Below, in pieces: positions 37,583-50,748 of a stretch of DNA of 64,000 bases. The DNA comes from Parapristionchus giblindavisi (Eukaryota; Nematoda; Chromadorea; Rhabditida; Diplogasteridae). Under the pieces are notes generated by a model. That model was given only the letters and a program-made list of their open reading frames with translations. It was not told the origin of the DNA and did not search any database. The translations under genes were made by a program, and so were the position numbers. The number at the start of each line of letters is the position of its first letter. The stretch's first letter is position 1. Location of the stretch: positions 248,001-312,000 of the forward strand of contig CALSFV010000237.1 in NCBI GenBank assembly GCA_943737045.1, given 5' to 3'.

Positions 37583-39830
37583 TTCGTGTCAAGTTAATAT
37601 ATTATCGAATCTTATCGTAGCATATACCACGTGAAAGAGCAAAAAATTATGAATAATCTACACTTCAGTTCATGTCAAACTGTAATCCTGTGTTGATTCC
37701 ACAATGCAATAAGTACAAAAGTAGCTTTCACTCTGATAAGACCAAAACAATACCTGAAATGAAAAATTTTCTGCTAAACCCAGCGTGTCATATACCAAAC
37801 GAAAGAGCAAAAAATTCTGAGTATTTTGCACATTTCCATGTTGAACAACGGCCACTTCAGCCGAATTCACAAAATTGAATTATGCTTTTTTGGCAATAAA
37901 GAATTCGTGTCAAGTTAATATATTATCGAATCTTATCGTAGCATATACCACGTGAAAGAGCAAAAAAATCTGAATAATCTACACTTCAGTTCATGTCAAA
38001 CTGTAATGCTGTGTTGATTCCACAATGCAATAAGTACAAAAGTAGCTTTCACTCTGATAAGGCCAAAACAATACCTGAAATGAAAAATTTTCTGCTAAAC
38101 CCAGCGTGTCATATACCAAACGAAAGAGCAAAAAATTCTGAGTATATTGCACGTTCCCATGTTGAACAACGGCCACTTCAGCCGAATTAACAAAATTGAA
38201 TTATGCTTTTTTGGCAATAAAGAATTCGTGTCAAGTTAATATATTATCGAATCTTATCGTAGCATATACCACGTGAAAGAGCAAAAAATTCTGAATAATC
38301 TACACTTCAGTTCATGTCAAACTGTAATGCTGTGTTGATTCCACAATGCAATAAGTACAAAAGTAGCTTTCACTCTGATAAGACCAAAACAATACCTGAA
38401 ATGAAAAATTTTCTGCTAAACCTAGCGTGTCATATACCAAACGAAAGAGCAAAAAATTCTCAGTATTTTGCACGTTCCCATGTTGAACAACGGCCACTTC
38501 AGCCGAATTAACAAAATTGAATTATGCTTTTTTGGCAATAAAGAATTCGTGTCAAGTTAATATATTATCGAATCTTATCGTAGCATATACCACGTGAAAG
38601 AGCAAAAAATTCTGAATAATCTACACTTCAGTTCATGTCAAACTGTAATGCTGTGCTGATTCCACAATGCAATAAGTACAAAAGTAGCTTTCACTCTGAT
38701 AAGACCAAAACAATACCTGAAATGAAAAATTTTCTGCTAAACCCAGCGTGTCATATACCAAACGAAAGAGCAAAAAATTCTGAGTATTTTGCACATTCCC
38801 ATGTTGAACAACGGCCACTTCAGCCGAATTCACAAAATTGAATTATGCTTTTTTGGCAATAAAGAATTCGTGTCAAGTTAATATATTATCGAATCTTATC
38901 GTAGCATATACCACGTGAAAGAGCAAAAAAATCTGAATAATCTACACTTCAGTTCATGTCAAACTGTAATGCTGTGTTGATTCCACAATGCAATTAGTAC
39001 AAAAGTAGCTTTCACTCTGATAAGACCAAAACAATACCTGAAATGAAAAAATTTTCTGCTAAACCCAGCGTGTCATATACCAAACGAAAGAGCAAAAAAT
39101 TCTGAGTATTTTGCACGTTCCCATGTTGAACAACGGCCACTTCAGCCGAATTAACAAAATTGAATTATGCTTTTTTGGCAATAAAGAATTCGTGTCAAGT
39201 TAATATATTATCGAATCTTATCGTAGCATATACCACGTGAAAGAGCAAAAAATTATGAATAATCTACACTTCAGTTCATGTCAAACTGTAATGCTGTGTT
39301 GATTCCACAATGCAATTAGTACAAAAGTAGCTTTCACTCTGATTAGACCAAAACAATACCTGAAATGAAAAATTTTCTGCTAAACCCAGCGTGTCATATA
39401 CCAAACGAAAGAGCAAAAAATTCTGAGTATTTTGCACGTTCCCATGTTGAACAACGGCCACTTCAGCCGAATTAACAAAATTGAATTATGCTTTTTTGGC
39501 AATAAAGAATTCGTGTCAAGTTAATATATTATCGAATCTTATCGTAGCATATACCACGTGAAAGAGCAAAAAATTATGAATAATCTACACTTCAGTTCAT
39601 GTCAAACTGTAATCCTGTGTTGATTCCACAATGCAATAAGTACAAAAGTAGCTTTCACTCTGATAAGACCAAAACAATACCTGAAATGAAAAATTTTCTG
39701 CTAAACCCAGCGTATCATATACCAAACGAAAGAGCAAAAAATTCTGAGTATTTTGCACATTTCCATGTTGAACAACGGCCACTTCAGCCGAATTCACAAA
39801 ATTGAATTATGCTTTTTTGGCAATAAAGAA
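37583..39830 (+). repeat. 2,248-bp duplication copy 1: W P T1 U J N W
   Basis: Seven monomers with private marks: P has p243 T to A (near 38146), and the last W has p205 G to A (CGTATCAT near 39714). The next seven monomers carry both marks at the same places. A singleton C to T in T1 (AACCTAGC near 38423) is absent from the other copy. Confidence 0.92.
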
Positions 39831-40151
39831 TTCGTGTCAAGTTAATATATTATCGAATCTTATCGTAGCATATACCACGTGAAAGAGCAAAAAAATCTGA
39901 ATAATCTACACTTCAGTTCATGTCAAACTGTAATCCTGTGTTGATTCCACAATGCAATAAGTACAAAAGTAGCTTTCACTCTGATAAGACCAAAACAATA
40001 CCTGAAATGAAAAATTTTCTGCTAAACCCAGCGTGTCATATACCAAACGAAAGAGCAAAAAATTCTGAGTATTTTGCACATTTCCATGTTGAACAACGGC
40101 CACTTCAGCCGAATTCACAAAATTGAATTATGCTTTTTTGGCAATAAAGAA
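39831..40151 (+). repeat. Recombinant junction monomer (P-left/W-right)
   Basis: The left part matches P (A7 followed by TCTG, p65 A) and the right part matches W (p105 C, p253 T, p286 C). The monomer that follows the W copy in the older order is P, at 42079, with the same left end. This is exactly the junction expected if a P unit on one chromatid crossed over with a W unit on the other, seven monomers out of register. The exchange lies between the last P mark near 39896 and the first W mark at 39935. Confidence 0.8.
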
Positions 40152-42078
40152 TTCGTGTCAAGTTAATATATTATCGAATCTTATCGTAGCATATACCACG
40201 TGAAAGAGCAAAAAAATCTGAATAATCTACACTTCAGTTCATGTCAAACTGTAATGCTGTGTTGATTCCACAATGCAATAAGTACAAAAGTAGCTTTCAC
40301 TCTGATAAGGCCAAAACAATACCTGAAATGAAAAATTTTCTGCTAAACCCAGCGTGTCATATACCAAACGAAAGAGCAAAAAATTCTGAGTATATTGCAC
40401 GTTCCCATGTTGAACAACGGCCACTTCAGCCGAATTAACAAAATTGAATTATGCTTTTTTGGCAATAAAGAATTCGTGTCAAGTTAATATATTATCGAAT
40501 CTTATCGTAGCATATACCACGTGAAAGAGCAAAAAATTCTGAATAATCTACACTTCAGTTCATGTCAAACTGTAATGCTGTGTTGATTCCACAATGCAAT
40601 AAGTACAAAAGTAGCTTTCACTCTGATAAGACCAAAACAATACCTGAAATGAAAAATTTTCTGCTAAACCCAGCGTGTCATATACCAAACGAAAGAGCAA
40701 AAAATTCTCAGTATTTTGCACGTTCCCATGTTGAACAACGGCCACTTCAGCCGAATTAACAAAATTGAATTATGCTTTTTTGGCAATAAAGAATTCGTGT
40801 CAAGTTAATATATTATCGAATCTTATCGTAGCATATACCACGTGAAAGAGCAAAAAATTCTGAATAATCTACACTTCAGTTCATGTCAAACTGTAATGCT
40901 GTGCTGATTCCACAATGCAATAAGTACAAAAGTAGCTTTCACTCTGATAAGACCAAAACAATACCTGAAATGAAAAATTTTCTGCTAAACCCAGCGTGTC
41001 ATATACCAAACGAAAGAGCAAAAAATTCTGAGTATTTTGCACATTCCCATGTTGAACAACGGCCACTTCAGCCGAATTCACAAAATTGAATTATGCTTTT
41101 TTGGCAATAAAGAATTCGTGTCAAGTTAATATATTATCGAATCTTATCGTAGCATATACCACGTGAAAGAGCAAAAAAATCTGAATAATCTACACTTCAG
41201 TTCATGTCAAACTGTAATGCTGTGTTGATTCCACAATGCAATTAGTACAAAAGTAGCTTTCACTCTGATAAGACCAAAACAATACCTGAAATGAAAAAAT
41301 TTTCTGCTAAACCCAGCGTGTCATATACCAAACGAAAGAGCAAAAAATTCTGAGTATTTTGCACGTTCCCATGTTGAACAACGGCCACTTCAGCCGAATT
41401 AACAAAATTGAATTATGCTTTTTTGGCAATAAAGAATTCGTGTCAAGTTAATATATTATCGAATCTTATCGTAGCATATACCACGTGAAAGAGCAAAAAA
41501 TTATGAATAATCTACACTTCAGTTCATGTCAAACTGTAATGCTGTGTTGATTCCACAATGCAATTAGTACAAAAGTAGCTTTCACTCTGATTAGACCAAA
41601 ACAATACCTGAAATGAAAAATTTTCTGCTAAACCCAGCGTGTCATATACCAAACGAAAGAGCAAAAAATTCTGAGTATTTTGCACGTTCCCATGTTGAAC
41701 AACGGCCACTTCAGCCGAATTAACAAAATTGAATTATGCTTTTTTGGCAATAAAGAATTCGTGTCAAGTTAATATATTATCGAATCTTATCGTAGCATAT
41801 ACCACGTGAAAGAGCAAAAAATTATGAATAATCTACACTTCAGTTCATGTCAAACTGTAATCCTGTGTTGATTCCACAATGCAATAAGTACAAAAGTAGC
41901 TTTCACTCTGATAAGACCAAAACAATACCTGAAATGAAAAATTTTCTGCTAAACCCAGCGTATCATATACCAAACGAAAGAGCAAAAAATTCTGAGTATT
42001 TTGCACATTTCCATGTTGAACAACGGCCACTTCAGCCGAATTCACAAAATTGAATTATGCTTTTTTGGCAATAAAGAA
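39831..42078 (+). repeat. 2,248-bp duplication copy 2: W* P T1 U J N W
   Basis: Offset by exactly 2,248 bp from the previous block and sharing its p243 A and p205 A marks. It differs at the left edge: the first monomer W* has p65 A and p67 C, typical of P, instead of the W-type p67 A. The p243 mark is missing from the P at 42079, so the duplicated tract ends before that monomer's p243. Confidence 0.92.
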
Positions 42079-42399
42079 TTCGTGTCAAGTTAATATATTA
42101 TCGAATCTTATCGTAGCATATACCACGTGAAAGAGCAAAAAAATCTGAATAATCTACACTTCAGTTCATGTCAAACTGTAATGCTGTGTTGATTCCACAA
42201 TGCAATAAGTACAAAAGTAGCTTTCACTCTGATAAGGCCAAAACAATACCTGAAATGAAAAATTTTCTGCTAAACCCAGCGTGTCATATACCAAACGAAA
42301 GAGCAAAAAATTCTGAGTATTTTGCACGTTCCCATGTTGAACAACGGCCACTTCAGCCGAATTAACAAAATTGAATTATGCTTTTTTGGCAATAAAGAA
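42079..42399 (+). repeat. P monomer, unduplicated side
   Basis: P with p159 G but with p243 T, so it is the older neighbour of W and not a copy of the p243 A P monomers at 37904 and 40152. It fixes the right-hand limit of the 2,248-bp duplication. Confidence 0.85.
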
Positions 42400-44325
42400 T
42401 TCGTGTCAAGTTAATATATTATCGAATCTTATCGTAGCATATACCACGTGAAAGAGCAAAAAATTCTGAATAATCTACACTTCAGTTCATGTCAAACTGT
42501 AATGCTGTGTTGATTCCACAATGCAATAAGTACAAAAGTAGCTTTCACTCTGATAAGACCAAAACAATACCTGAAATGAAAAATTTTCTGCTAAACCCAG
42601 CGTGTCATATACCAAACGAAAGAGCAAAAAATTCTCAGTATTTTGCACGTTCCCATGTTGAACAACGGCCACTTCAGCCGAATTAACAAAATTGAATTAT
42701 GCTTTTTTGGCAATAAAGAATTCGTGTCAAGTTAATATATTATCGAATCTTATCGTAGCATATACCACGTGAAAGAGCAAAAAATTCTGAATAATCTACA
42801 CTTCAGTTCATGTCAAACTGTAATGCTGTGCTGATTCCACAATGCAATAAGTACAAAAGTAGCTTTCACTCTGATAAGACCAAAACAATACCTGAAATGA
42901 AAAATTTTCTGCTAAACCCAGCGTGTCATATACCAAACGAAAGAGCAAAAAATTCTCAGTATTTTGCACGTTCCCATGTTGAACAACGGCCACTTCAGCC
43001 GAATTAACAAAATTGAATTATGCTTTTTTGGCAATAAAGAATTCGTGTCAAGTTAATATATTATCGAATCTTATCGTAGCATATACCACGTGAAAGAGCA
43101 AAAAATTCTGAATAATCTACACTTCAGTTCATGTCAAACTGTAATGCTGTGTTGATTCCACAATGCAATAAGTACAAAAGTAGCTTTCACTCTGATAAGA
43201 CCAAAACAATACCTGAAATGAAAAATTTTCTGCTAAACCCAGCGTGTCATATACCAAACGAAAGAGCAAAAAATTCTCAGTATTTTGCACGTTCCCATGT
43301 TGAACAACGGCCACTTCAGCCGAATTAACAAAATTGAATTATGCTTTTTTGGCAATAAAGAATTCGTGTCAAGTTAATATATTATCGAATCTTATCGTAG
43401 CATATACCACGTGAAAGAGCAAAAAATTCTGAATAATCTACACTTCAGTTCATGTCAAACTGTAATGCTGTGCTGATTCCACAATGCAATAAGTACAAAA
43501 GTAGCTTTCACTCTGATAAGACCAAAACAATACCTGAAATGAAAAATTTTCTGCTAAACCCAGCGTGTCATATACCAAACGAAAGAGCAAAAAATTCTCA
43601 GTATTTTGCACGTTCCCATGTTGAACAACGGCCACTTCAGCCGAATTAACAAAATTGAATTATGCTTTTTTGGCAATAAAGAATTCGTGTCAAGTTAATA
43701 TATTATCGAATCTTATCGTAGCATATACCACGTGAAAGAGCAAAAAATTCTGAATAATCTACACTTCAGTTCATGTCAAACTGTAATGCTGTGTTGATTC
43801 CACAATGCAATAAGTACAAAAGTAGCTTTCACTCTGATAAGACCAAAACAATACCTGAAATGAAAAATTTTCTGCTAAACCCAGCGTGTCATATACCAAA
43901 CGAAAGAGCAAAAAATTCTCAGTATTTTGCACGTTCCCATGTTGAACAACGGCCACTTCAGCCGAATTAACAAAATTGAATTATGCTTTTTTGGCAATAA
44001 AGAATTCGTGTCAAGTTAATATATTATCGAATCTTATCGTAGCATATACCACGTGAAAGAGCAAAAAATTCTGAATAATCTACACTTCAGTTCATGTCAA
44101 ACTGTAATGCTGTGCTGATTCCACAATGCAATAAGTACAAAAGTAGCTTTCACTCTGATAAGACCAAAACAATACCTGAAATGAAAAATTTTCTGCTAAA
44201 CCCAGCGTGTCATATACCAAACGAAAGAGCAAAAAATTCTCAGTATTTTGCACGTTCCCATGTTGAACAACGGCCACTTCAGCCGAATTAACAAAATTGA
44301 ATTATGCTTTTTTGGCAATAAAGAA
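42400..44325 (+). repeat. Three T1-T2 dimers (642 bp each)
   Basis: Six monomers alternate T1 (p111 T) and T2 (p111 C), all with p237 C, p250 G and p286 A. The three dimers look identical by eye. They replace the single T1 U pair of the neighbouring units, so this is a local dimer amplification. Confidence 0.88.
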
Positions 44326-45930
44326 TTCGTGTCAAGTTAATATATTATCGAATCTTATCGTAGCATATACCACGTGAAAGAGCAAAAAATTATGAATAAT
44401 CTACACTTCAGTTCATGTCAAACTGTAATGCTGTGTTGATTCCACAATGCAATTAGTACAAAAGTAGCTTTCACTCTGATTAGACCAAAACAATACCTGA
44501 AATGAAAAATTTTCTGCTAAACCCAGCGTGTCATATACCAAACGAAAGAGCAAAAAATTCTGAGTATTTTGCACGTTCCCATGTTGAACAACGGCCACTT
44601 CAGCCGAATTAACAAAATTGAATTATGCTTTTTTGGCAATAAAGAATTCGTGTCAAGTTAATATATTATCGAATCTTATCGTAGCATATACCACGTGAAA
44701 GAGCAAAAAATTATGAATAATCTACACTTCAGTTCATGTCAAACTGTAATCCTGTGTTGATTCCACAATGCAATAAGTACAAAAGTAGCTTTCACTCTGA
44801 TAAGACCAAAACAATACCTGAAATGAAAAATTTTCTGCTAAACCCAGCGTGTCATATACCAAACGAAAGAGCAAAAAATTCTGAGTATTTTGCACATTTC
44901 CATGTTGAACAACGGCCACTTCAGCCGAATTCACAAAATTGAATTATGCTTTTTTGGCAATAAAGAATTCGTGTCAAGTTAATATATTATCGAATCTTAT
45001 CGTAGCATATACCACGTGAAAGAGCAAAAAAATCTGAATAATCTACACTTCAGTTCATGTCAAACTGTAATGCTGTGTTGATTCCACAATGCAATAAGTA
45101 CAAAAGTAGCTTTCACTCTGATAAGGCCAAAACAATACCTGAAATGAAAAATTTTCTGCTAAACCCAGCGTGTCATATACCAAACGAAAGAGCAAAAAAT
45201 TCTGAGTATTTTGCACGTTCCCATGTTGAACAACGGCCACTTCAGCCGAATTAACAAAATTGAATTATGCTTTTTTGGCAATAAAGAATTCGTGTCAAGT
45301 TAATATATTATCGAATCTTATCGTAGCATATACCACGTGAAAGAGCAAAAAATTCTGAATAATCTACACTTCAGTTCATGTCAAACTGTAATGCTGTGCT
45401 GATTCCACAATGCAATAAGTACAAAAGTAGCTTTCACTCTGATAAGGCCAAAACAATACCTGAAATGAAAAATTTTCTGCTAAACCCAGCGTGTCATATA
45501 CCAAACGAAAGAGCAAAAAATTCTCAGTATTTTGCACGTTCCCATGTTGAACAACGGCCACTTCAGCCGAATTAACAAAATTGAATTATGCTTTTTTGGC
45601 AATAAAGAATTCGTGTCAAGTTAATATATTATCGAATCTTATCGTAGCATATACCACGTGAAAGAGCAAAAAATTCTGAATAATCTACACTTCAGTTCAT
45701 GTCAAACTGTAATGCTGTGCTGATTCCACAATGCAATAAGTACAAAAGTAGCTTTCACTCTGATAAGACCAAAACAATACCTGAAATGAAAAATTTTCTG
45801 CTAAACCCAGCGTGTCATATACCAAACGAAAGAGCAAAAAATTCTCAGTATTTTGCACGTTCCCATGTTGAACAACGGCCACTTCAGCCGAATTAACAAA
45901 ATTGAATTATGCTTTTTTGGCAATAAAGAA
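44326..45930 (+). repeat. N W P P/T2 T2 (5 monomers)
   Basis: A unit without J. The fourth monomer (45289-45609) has T2 marks on both sides (p65 T and p111 C on the left, p237 C on the right) with the P-specific p159 G between them. That is a short patch bounded by p111 and p237, following a real P monomer, as gene conversion would leave. Confidence 0.78.
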
Positions 45931-48498
45931 TTCGTGTCAAGTTAATATATTATCGAATCTTATCGTAGCATATACCACGTGAAAGAGCAAAAAATTATGA
46001 ATAATCTACACTTCAGTTCATGTCAAACTGTAATGCTGTGTTGATTCCACAATGCAATTAGTACAAAAGTAGCTTTCACTCTGATTAGACCAAAACAATA
46101 CCTGAAATGAAAAATTTTCTGCTAAACCCAGCGTGTCATATACCAAACGAAAGAGCAAAAAATTCTGAGTATTTTGCACGTTCCCATGTTGAACAACGGC
46201 CACTTCAGCCGAATTAACAAAATTGAATTATGCTTTTTTGGCAATAAAGAATTCGTGTCAAGTTAATATATTATCGAATCTTATCGTAGCATATACCACG
46301 TGAAAGAGCAAAAAATTATGAATAATCTACACTTCAGTTCATGTCAAACTGTAATCCTGTGTTGATTCCACAATGCAATAAGTACAAAAGTAGCTTTCAC
46401 TCTGATAAGACCAAAACAATACCTGAAATGAAAAATTTTCTGCTAAACCCAGCGTGTCATATACCAAACGAAAGAGCAAAAAATTCTGAGTATTTTGCAC
46501 ATTTCCATGTTGAACAACGGCCACTTCAGCCGAATTCACAAAATTGAATTATGCTTTTTTGGCAATAAAGAATTCGTGTCAAGTTAATATATTATCGAAT
46601 CTTATCGTAGCATATACCACGTGAAAGAGCAAAAAAATCTGAATAATCTACACTTCAGTTCATGTCAAACTGTAATGCTGTGTTGATTCCACAATGCAAT
46701 AAGTACAAAAGTAGCTTTCACTCTGATAAGGCCAAAACAATACCTGAAATGAAAAATTTTCTGCTAAACCCAGCGTGTCATATACCAAACGAAAGAGCAA
46801 AAAATTCTGAGTATTTTGCACGTTCCCATGTTGAACAACGGCCACTTCAGCCGAATTAACAAAATTGAATTATGCTTTTTTGGCAATAAAGAATTCGTGT
46901 CAAGTTAATATATTATCGAATCTTATCGTAGCATATACCACGTGAAAGAGCAAAAAATTCTGAATAATCTACACTTCAGTTCATGTCAAACTGTAATGCT
47001 GTGTTGATTCCACAATGCAATAAGTACAAAAGTAGCTTTCACTCTGATAAGACCAAAACAATACCTGAAATGAAAAATTTTCTGCTAAACCCAGCGTGTC
47101 ATATACCAAACGAAAGAGCAAAAAATTCTCAGTATTTTGCACGTTCCCATGTTGAACAACGGCCACTTCAGCCGAATTAACAAAATTGAATTATGCTTTT
47201 TTGGCAATAAAGAATTCGTGTCAAGTTAATATATTATCGAATCTTATCGTAACATATACCACGTGAAAGAGCAAAAAATTCTGAATAATCTACACTTCAG
47301 TTCATGTCAAACTGTAATGCTGTGCTGATTCCACAATGCAATAAGTACAAAAGTAGCTTTCACTCTGATAAGACCAAAACAATACCTGAAATGAAAAATT
47401 TTCTGCTAAACCCAGCGTGTCATATACCAAACGAAAGAGCAAAAAATTCTCAGTATTTTGCACGTTCCCATGTTGAACAACGGCCACTTCAGCCGAATTA
47501 ACAAAATTGAATTATGCTTTTTTGGCAATAAAGAATTCGTGTCAAGTTAATATATTATCGAATCTTATCGTAGCATATACCACGTGAAAGAGCAAAAAAT
47601 TCTGAATAATCTACACTTCAGTTCATGTCAAACTGTAATGCTGTGCTGATTCCACAATGCAATAAGTACAAAAGTAGCTTTCACTCTGATAAGACCAAAA
47701 CAATACCTGAAATGAAAAATTTTCTGCTAAACCCAGCGTGTCATATACCAAACGAAAGAGCAAAAAATTCTGAGTATTTTGCACATTCCCATGTTGAACA
47801 ACGGCCACTTCAGCTGAATTCACAAAATTGAATTATGCTTTTTTGGCAATAAAGAATTCGTGTCAAGTTAATATATTATCGAATCTTATCGTAGCATATA
47901 CCACGTGAAAGAGCAAAAAATTCTGAATAATCTACACTTCAGTTCATGTCAAACTGTAATGCTGTGTTGATTCCACAATGCAATAAGTACAAAAGTAGCT
48001 TTCACTCTGATAAGACCAAAACAATACCTGAAATGAAAAATTTTCTGCTAAACCCAGCGTGTCATATACCAAACGAAAGAGCAAAAAATTCTCAGTATTT
48101 TGCACGTTCCCATGTTGAACAACGGCCACTTCAGCCGAATTAACAAAATTGAATTATGCTTTTTTGGCAATAAAGAATTCGTGTCAAGTTAATATATTAT
48201 CGAATCTTATCGTAGCATATACCACGTGAAAGAGCAAAAAATTCTGAATAATCTACACTTCAGTTCATGTCAAACTGTAATGCTGTGCTGATTCCACAAT
48301 GCAATAAGTACAAAAGTAGCTTTCACTCTGATAAGACCAAAACAATACCTGAAATGAAAAATTTTCTGCTAAACCCAGCGTGTCATATACCAAACGAAAG
48401 AGCAAAAAATTCTGAGTATTTTGCACATTCCCATGTTGAACAACGGCCACTTCAGCCGAATTCACAAAATTGAATTATGCTTTTTTGGCAATAAAGAA
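45931..48498 (+). repeat. N W P T1 T2 U T1 U (8 monomers)
   Basis: The last N- and W-bearing unit; neither class appears again downstream. The P T1 T2 U T1 U stretch mirrors the one from 34050. Singletons: GTAACATATA for GTAGCATATA near 47252 and CAGCTGAATT for CAGCCGAATT near 47815. Confidence 0.82.
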
Positions 48499-49141
48499 TT
48501 CGTGTCAAGTTAATATATTATCGAATCTTATCGTAGCATATACCACGTGAAAGAGCAAAAAATTCTGAATAATCTACACTTCAGTTCATGTCAAACTGTA
48601 ATGCTGTGTTGATTCCACAATGCAATAAGTACAAAAGTAGCTTTCACTCTGATAAGACCAAAACAATACCTGAAATGAAAAATTTTCTGCTAAACCCAGC
48701 GTGTCATATACCAAAACGAAAGAGCAAAAAATTCTGAGTATTTTGCACATTCCCATGTTGAACAACGGCCACTTCAGCCGAATTCACAAAATTGAATTAT
48801 GCTTTTTTGGCAATAAAGAATTCGTGTCAAGTTAATATATTATCGAATCTTATCGTAGCATATACCACGTGAAAGAGCAAAAAATTCTGAATAATCTACA
48901 CTTCAGAACATGTCAAACTGTAATGCTGTGTTGATTCCACAATGCAATAAGTACAAAAGTAGCTTTCACTCTGATAAGACCAAAACAATACCTGAAATGA
49001 AAAATTTTCTGCTAAACCCAGCGTGTCATATACCAAACGAAAGAGCAAAAAATTCTCAGTATTTTGCACGTTCCCATGTTGAACAACGGCCACTTCAGCC
49101 GAATTAACAAAATTGAATTATGCTTTTTTGGCAATAAAGAA
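48499..49141 (+). repeat. C T1* pair at a subfamily boundary
   Basis: C (p286 C), then T1 with a two-base private change, TT to AA, at 48907-48908 (CAGAACATG). These separate the J/N/W/P/T region from the Ux/V/X region. Confidence 0.82.
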
Positions 49142-50748
49142 TTCGTGTCAAGTTAATATATTATCGAATCTTATCGTAGCATATACCACGTGAAAGAGCA
49201 AAAAATTCTGAATAATCTACACTTCAGTTCATGTAAAACTGTAATGCTGTGCTGATTCCACAATGCAATAAGTACAAAAGTAGCTTTCACTCTGATAAGA
49301 CCAAAACAATACCTGAAATGAAAAATTTTCTGCTAAACCCAGCGTGTCATATACCAAACGAAAGAGCAAAAAATTCTGAGTATTTTGCACATTCCCATGT
49401 TGAACAACGGCCACTTCAGCCGAATTCACAAAATTGAATTATGCTTTTTTGGCAATAAAGAATTCGTGTCAAGTTAATATATTATCGAATCTTATCGTAG
49501 CATATACCACGTGAAAGAGCAAAAAATTCTGAATAATCTACACTTCAGTTCATGTCAAACTGTAATGCTGTGTTGATTCCACAATGCAATAAGTACAAAA
49601 GTAGCTTTCACTCTGATAAGACCAAAACAATACCTGAAATGAAAAATTTTCTGCTAAACCCAGCGTGTCATATACCAAAACGAAAGAGCAAAAAATTCTG
49701 AGTATTTTGCACATTCCCATGTTGAACAACGGCCACTTCAGCCGAATTAACAAAATTGAATTATGCTTTTTTGGCAATAAAGAATTCGTGTCAAGTTAAT
49801 ATATTATCGAATCTTATCGTAGCATATACCACGTGAAAGAGCAAAAAATTCTGAATAATCTACACTTCAGTTCATGTCAAACTGTAATGCTGTGCTGATT
49901 CCACAATGCAATAAGTACAAAAGTAGCTTTCACTCTGATAAGACCAAAACAATACCTGAAATGAAAAATTTTTTGCTAAACCCAGCGTGTCATATACCAA
50001 ACGAAAGAGCAAAAAATTCTGAGTATTTTGCACATTCCCATGTTGAACAACGGCCACTTCAGCCGAATTAACAAAATTGAATTATGCTTTTTTGGCAATA
50101 AAGAATTCGTGTCAAGTTAATATATTATCGAATCTTATCGTAGCATATACCACGTGAAAGAGCAAAAAATTCTGAATAATCTACACTTCAGTTCATGTAA
50201 AACTGTAATGCTGTGCTGATTCCACAATGCAATAAGTACAAAAGTAGCTTTCACTCTGATAAGACCAAAACAATACCTGAAATGAAAAATTTTCTGCTAA
50301 ACCCAGCGTGTCATATACCAAACGAAAGAGCAAAAAATTCTGAGTATTTTGCACATTCCCATGTTGAACAACGGCCACTTCAGCCGAATTCACAAAATTG
50401 AATTATGCTTTTTTGGCAATAAAGAATTCGTGTCAAGTTAATATATTATCGAATCTTATCGTAGCATATACCACGTGAAAGAGCAAAAAATTCTGAATAA
50501 TCTACACTTCAGTTCATGTCAAACTGTAATGCTGTGTTGATTCCACAATGCAATAAGTACAAAAGTAGCTTTCACTCTGATAAGACCAAAACAATACCTG
50601 AAATGAAAAATTTTCTGCTAAACCCAGCGTGTCATATACCAAAACGAAAGAGCAAAAAATTCTGAGTATTTTGCACATTCCCATGTTGAACAACGGCCAC
50701 TTCAGCCGAATTAACAAAATTGAATTATGCTTTTTTGGCAATAAAGAA
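49142..50748 (+). repeat. Pentamer copy 1: Ux V X Ux V (1,607 bp)
   Basis: Ux is marked by p94 A (TGTAAAAC), X by p189 T, and V is a 322-bp monomer with p286 A. The same order starts again 1,607 bp later. Ux-V alone is a 643-bp dimer within the pentamer. Confidence 0.88.
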
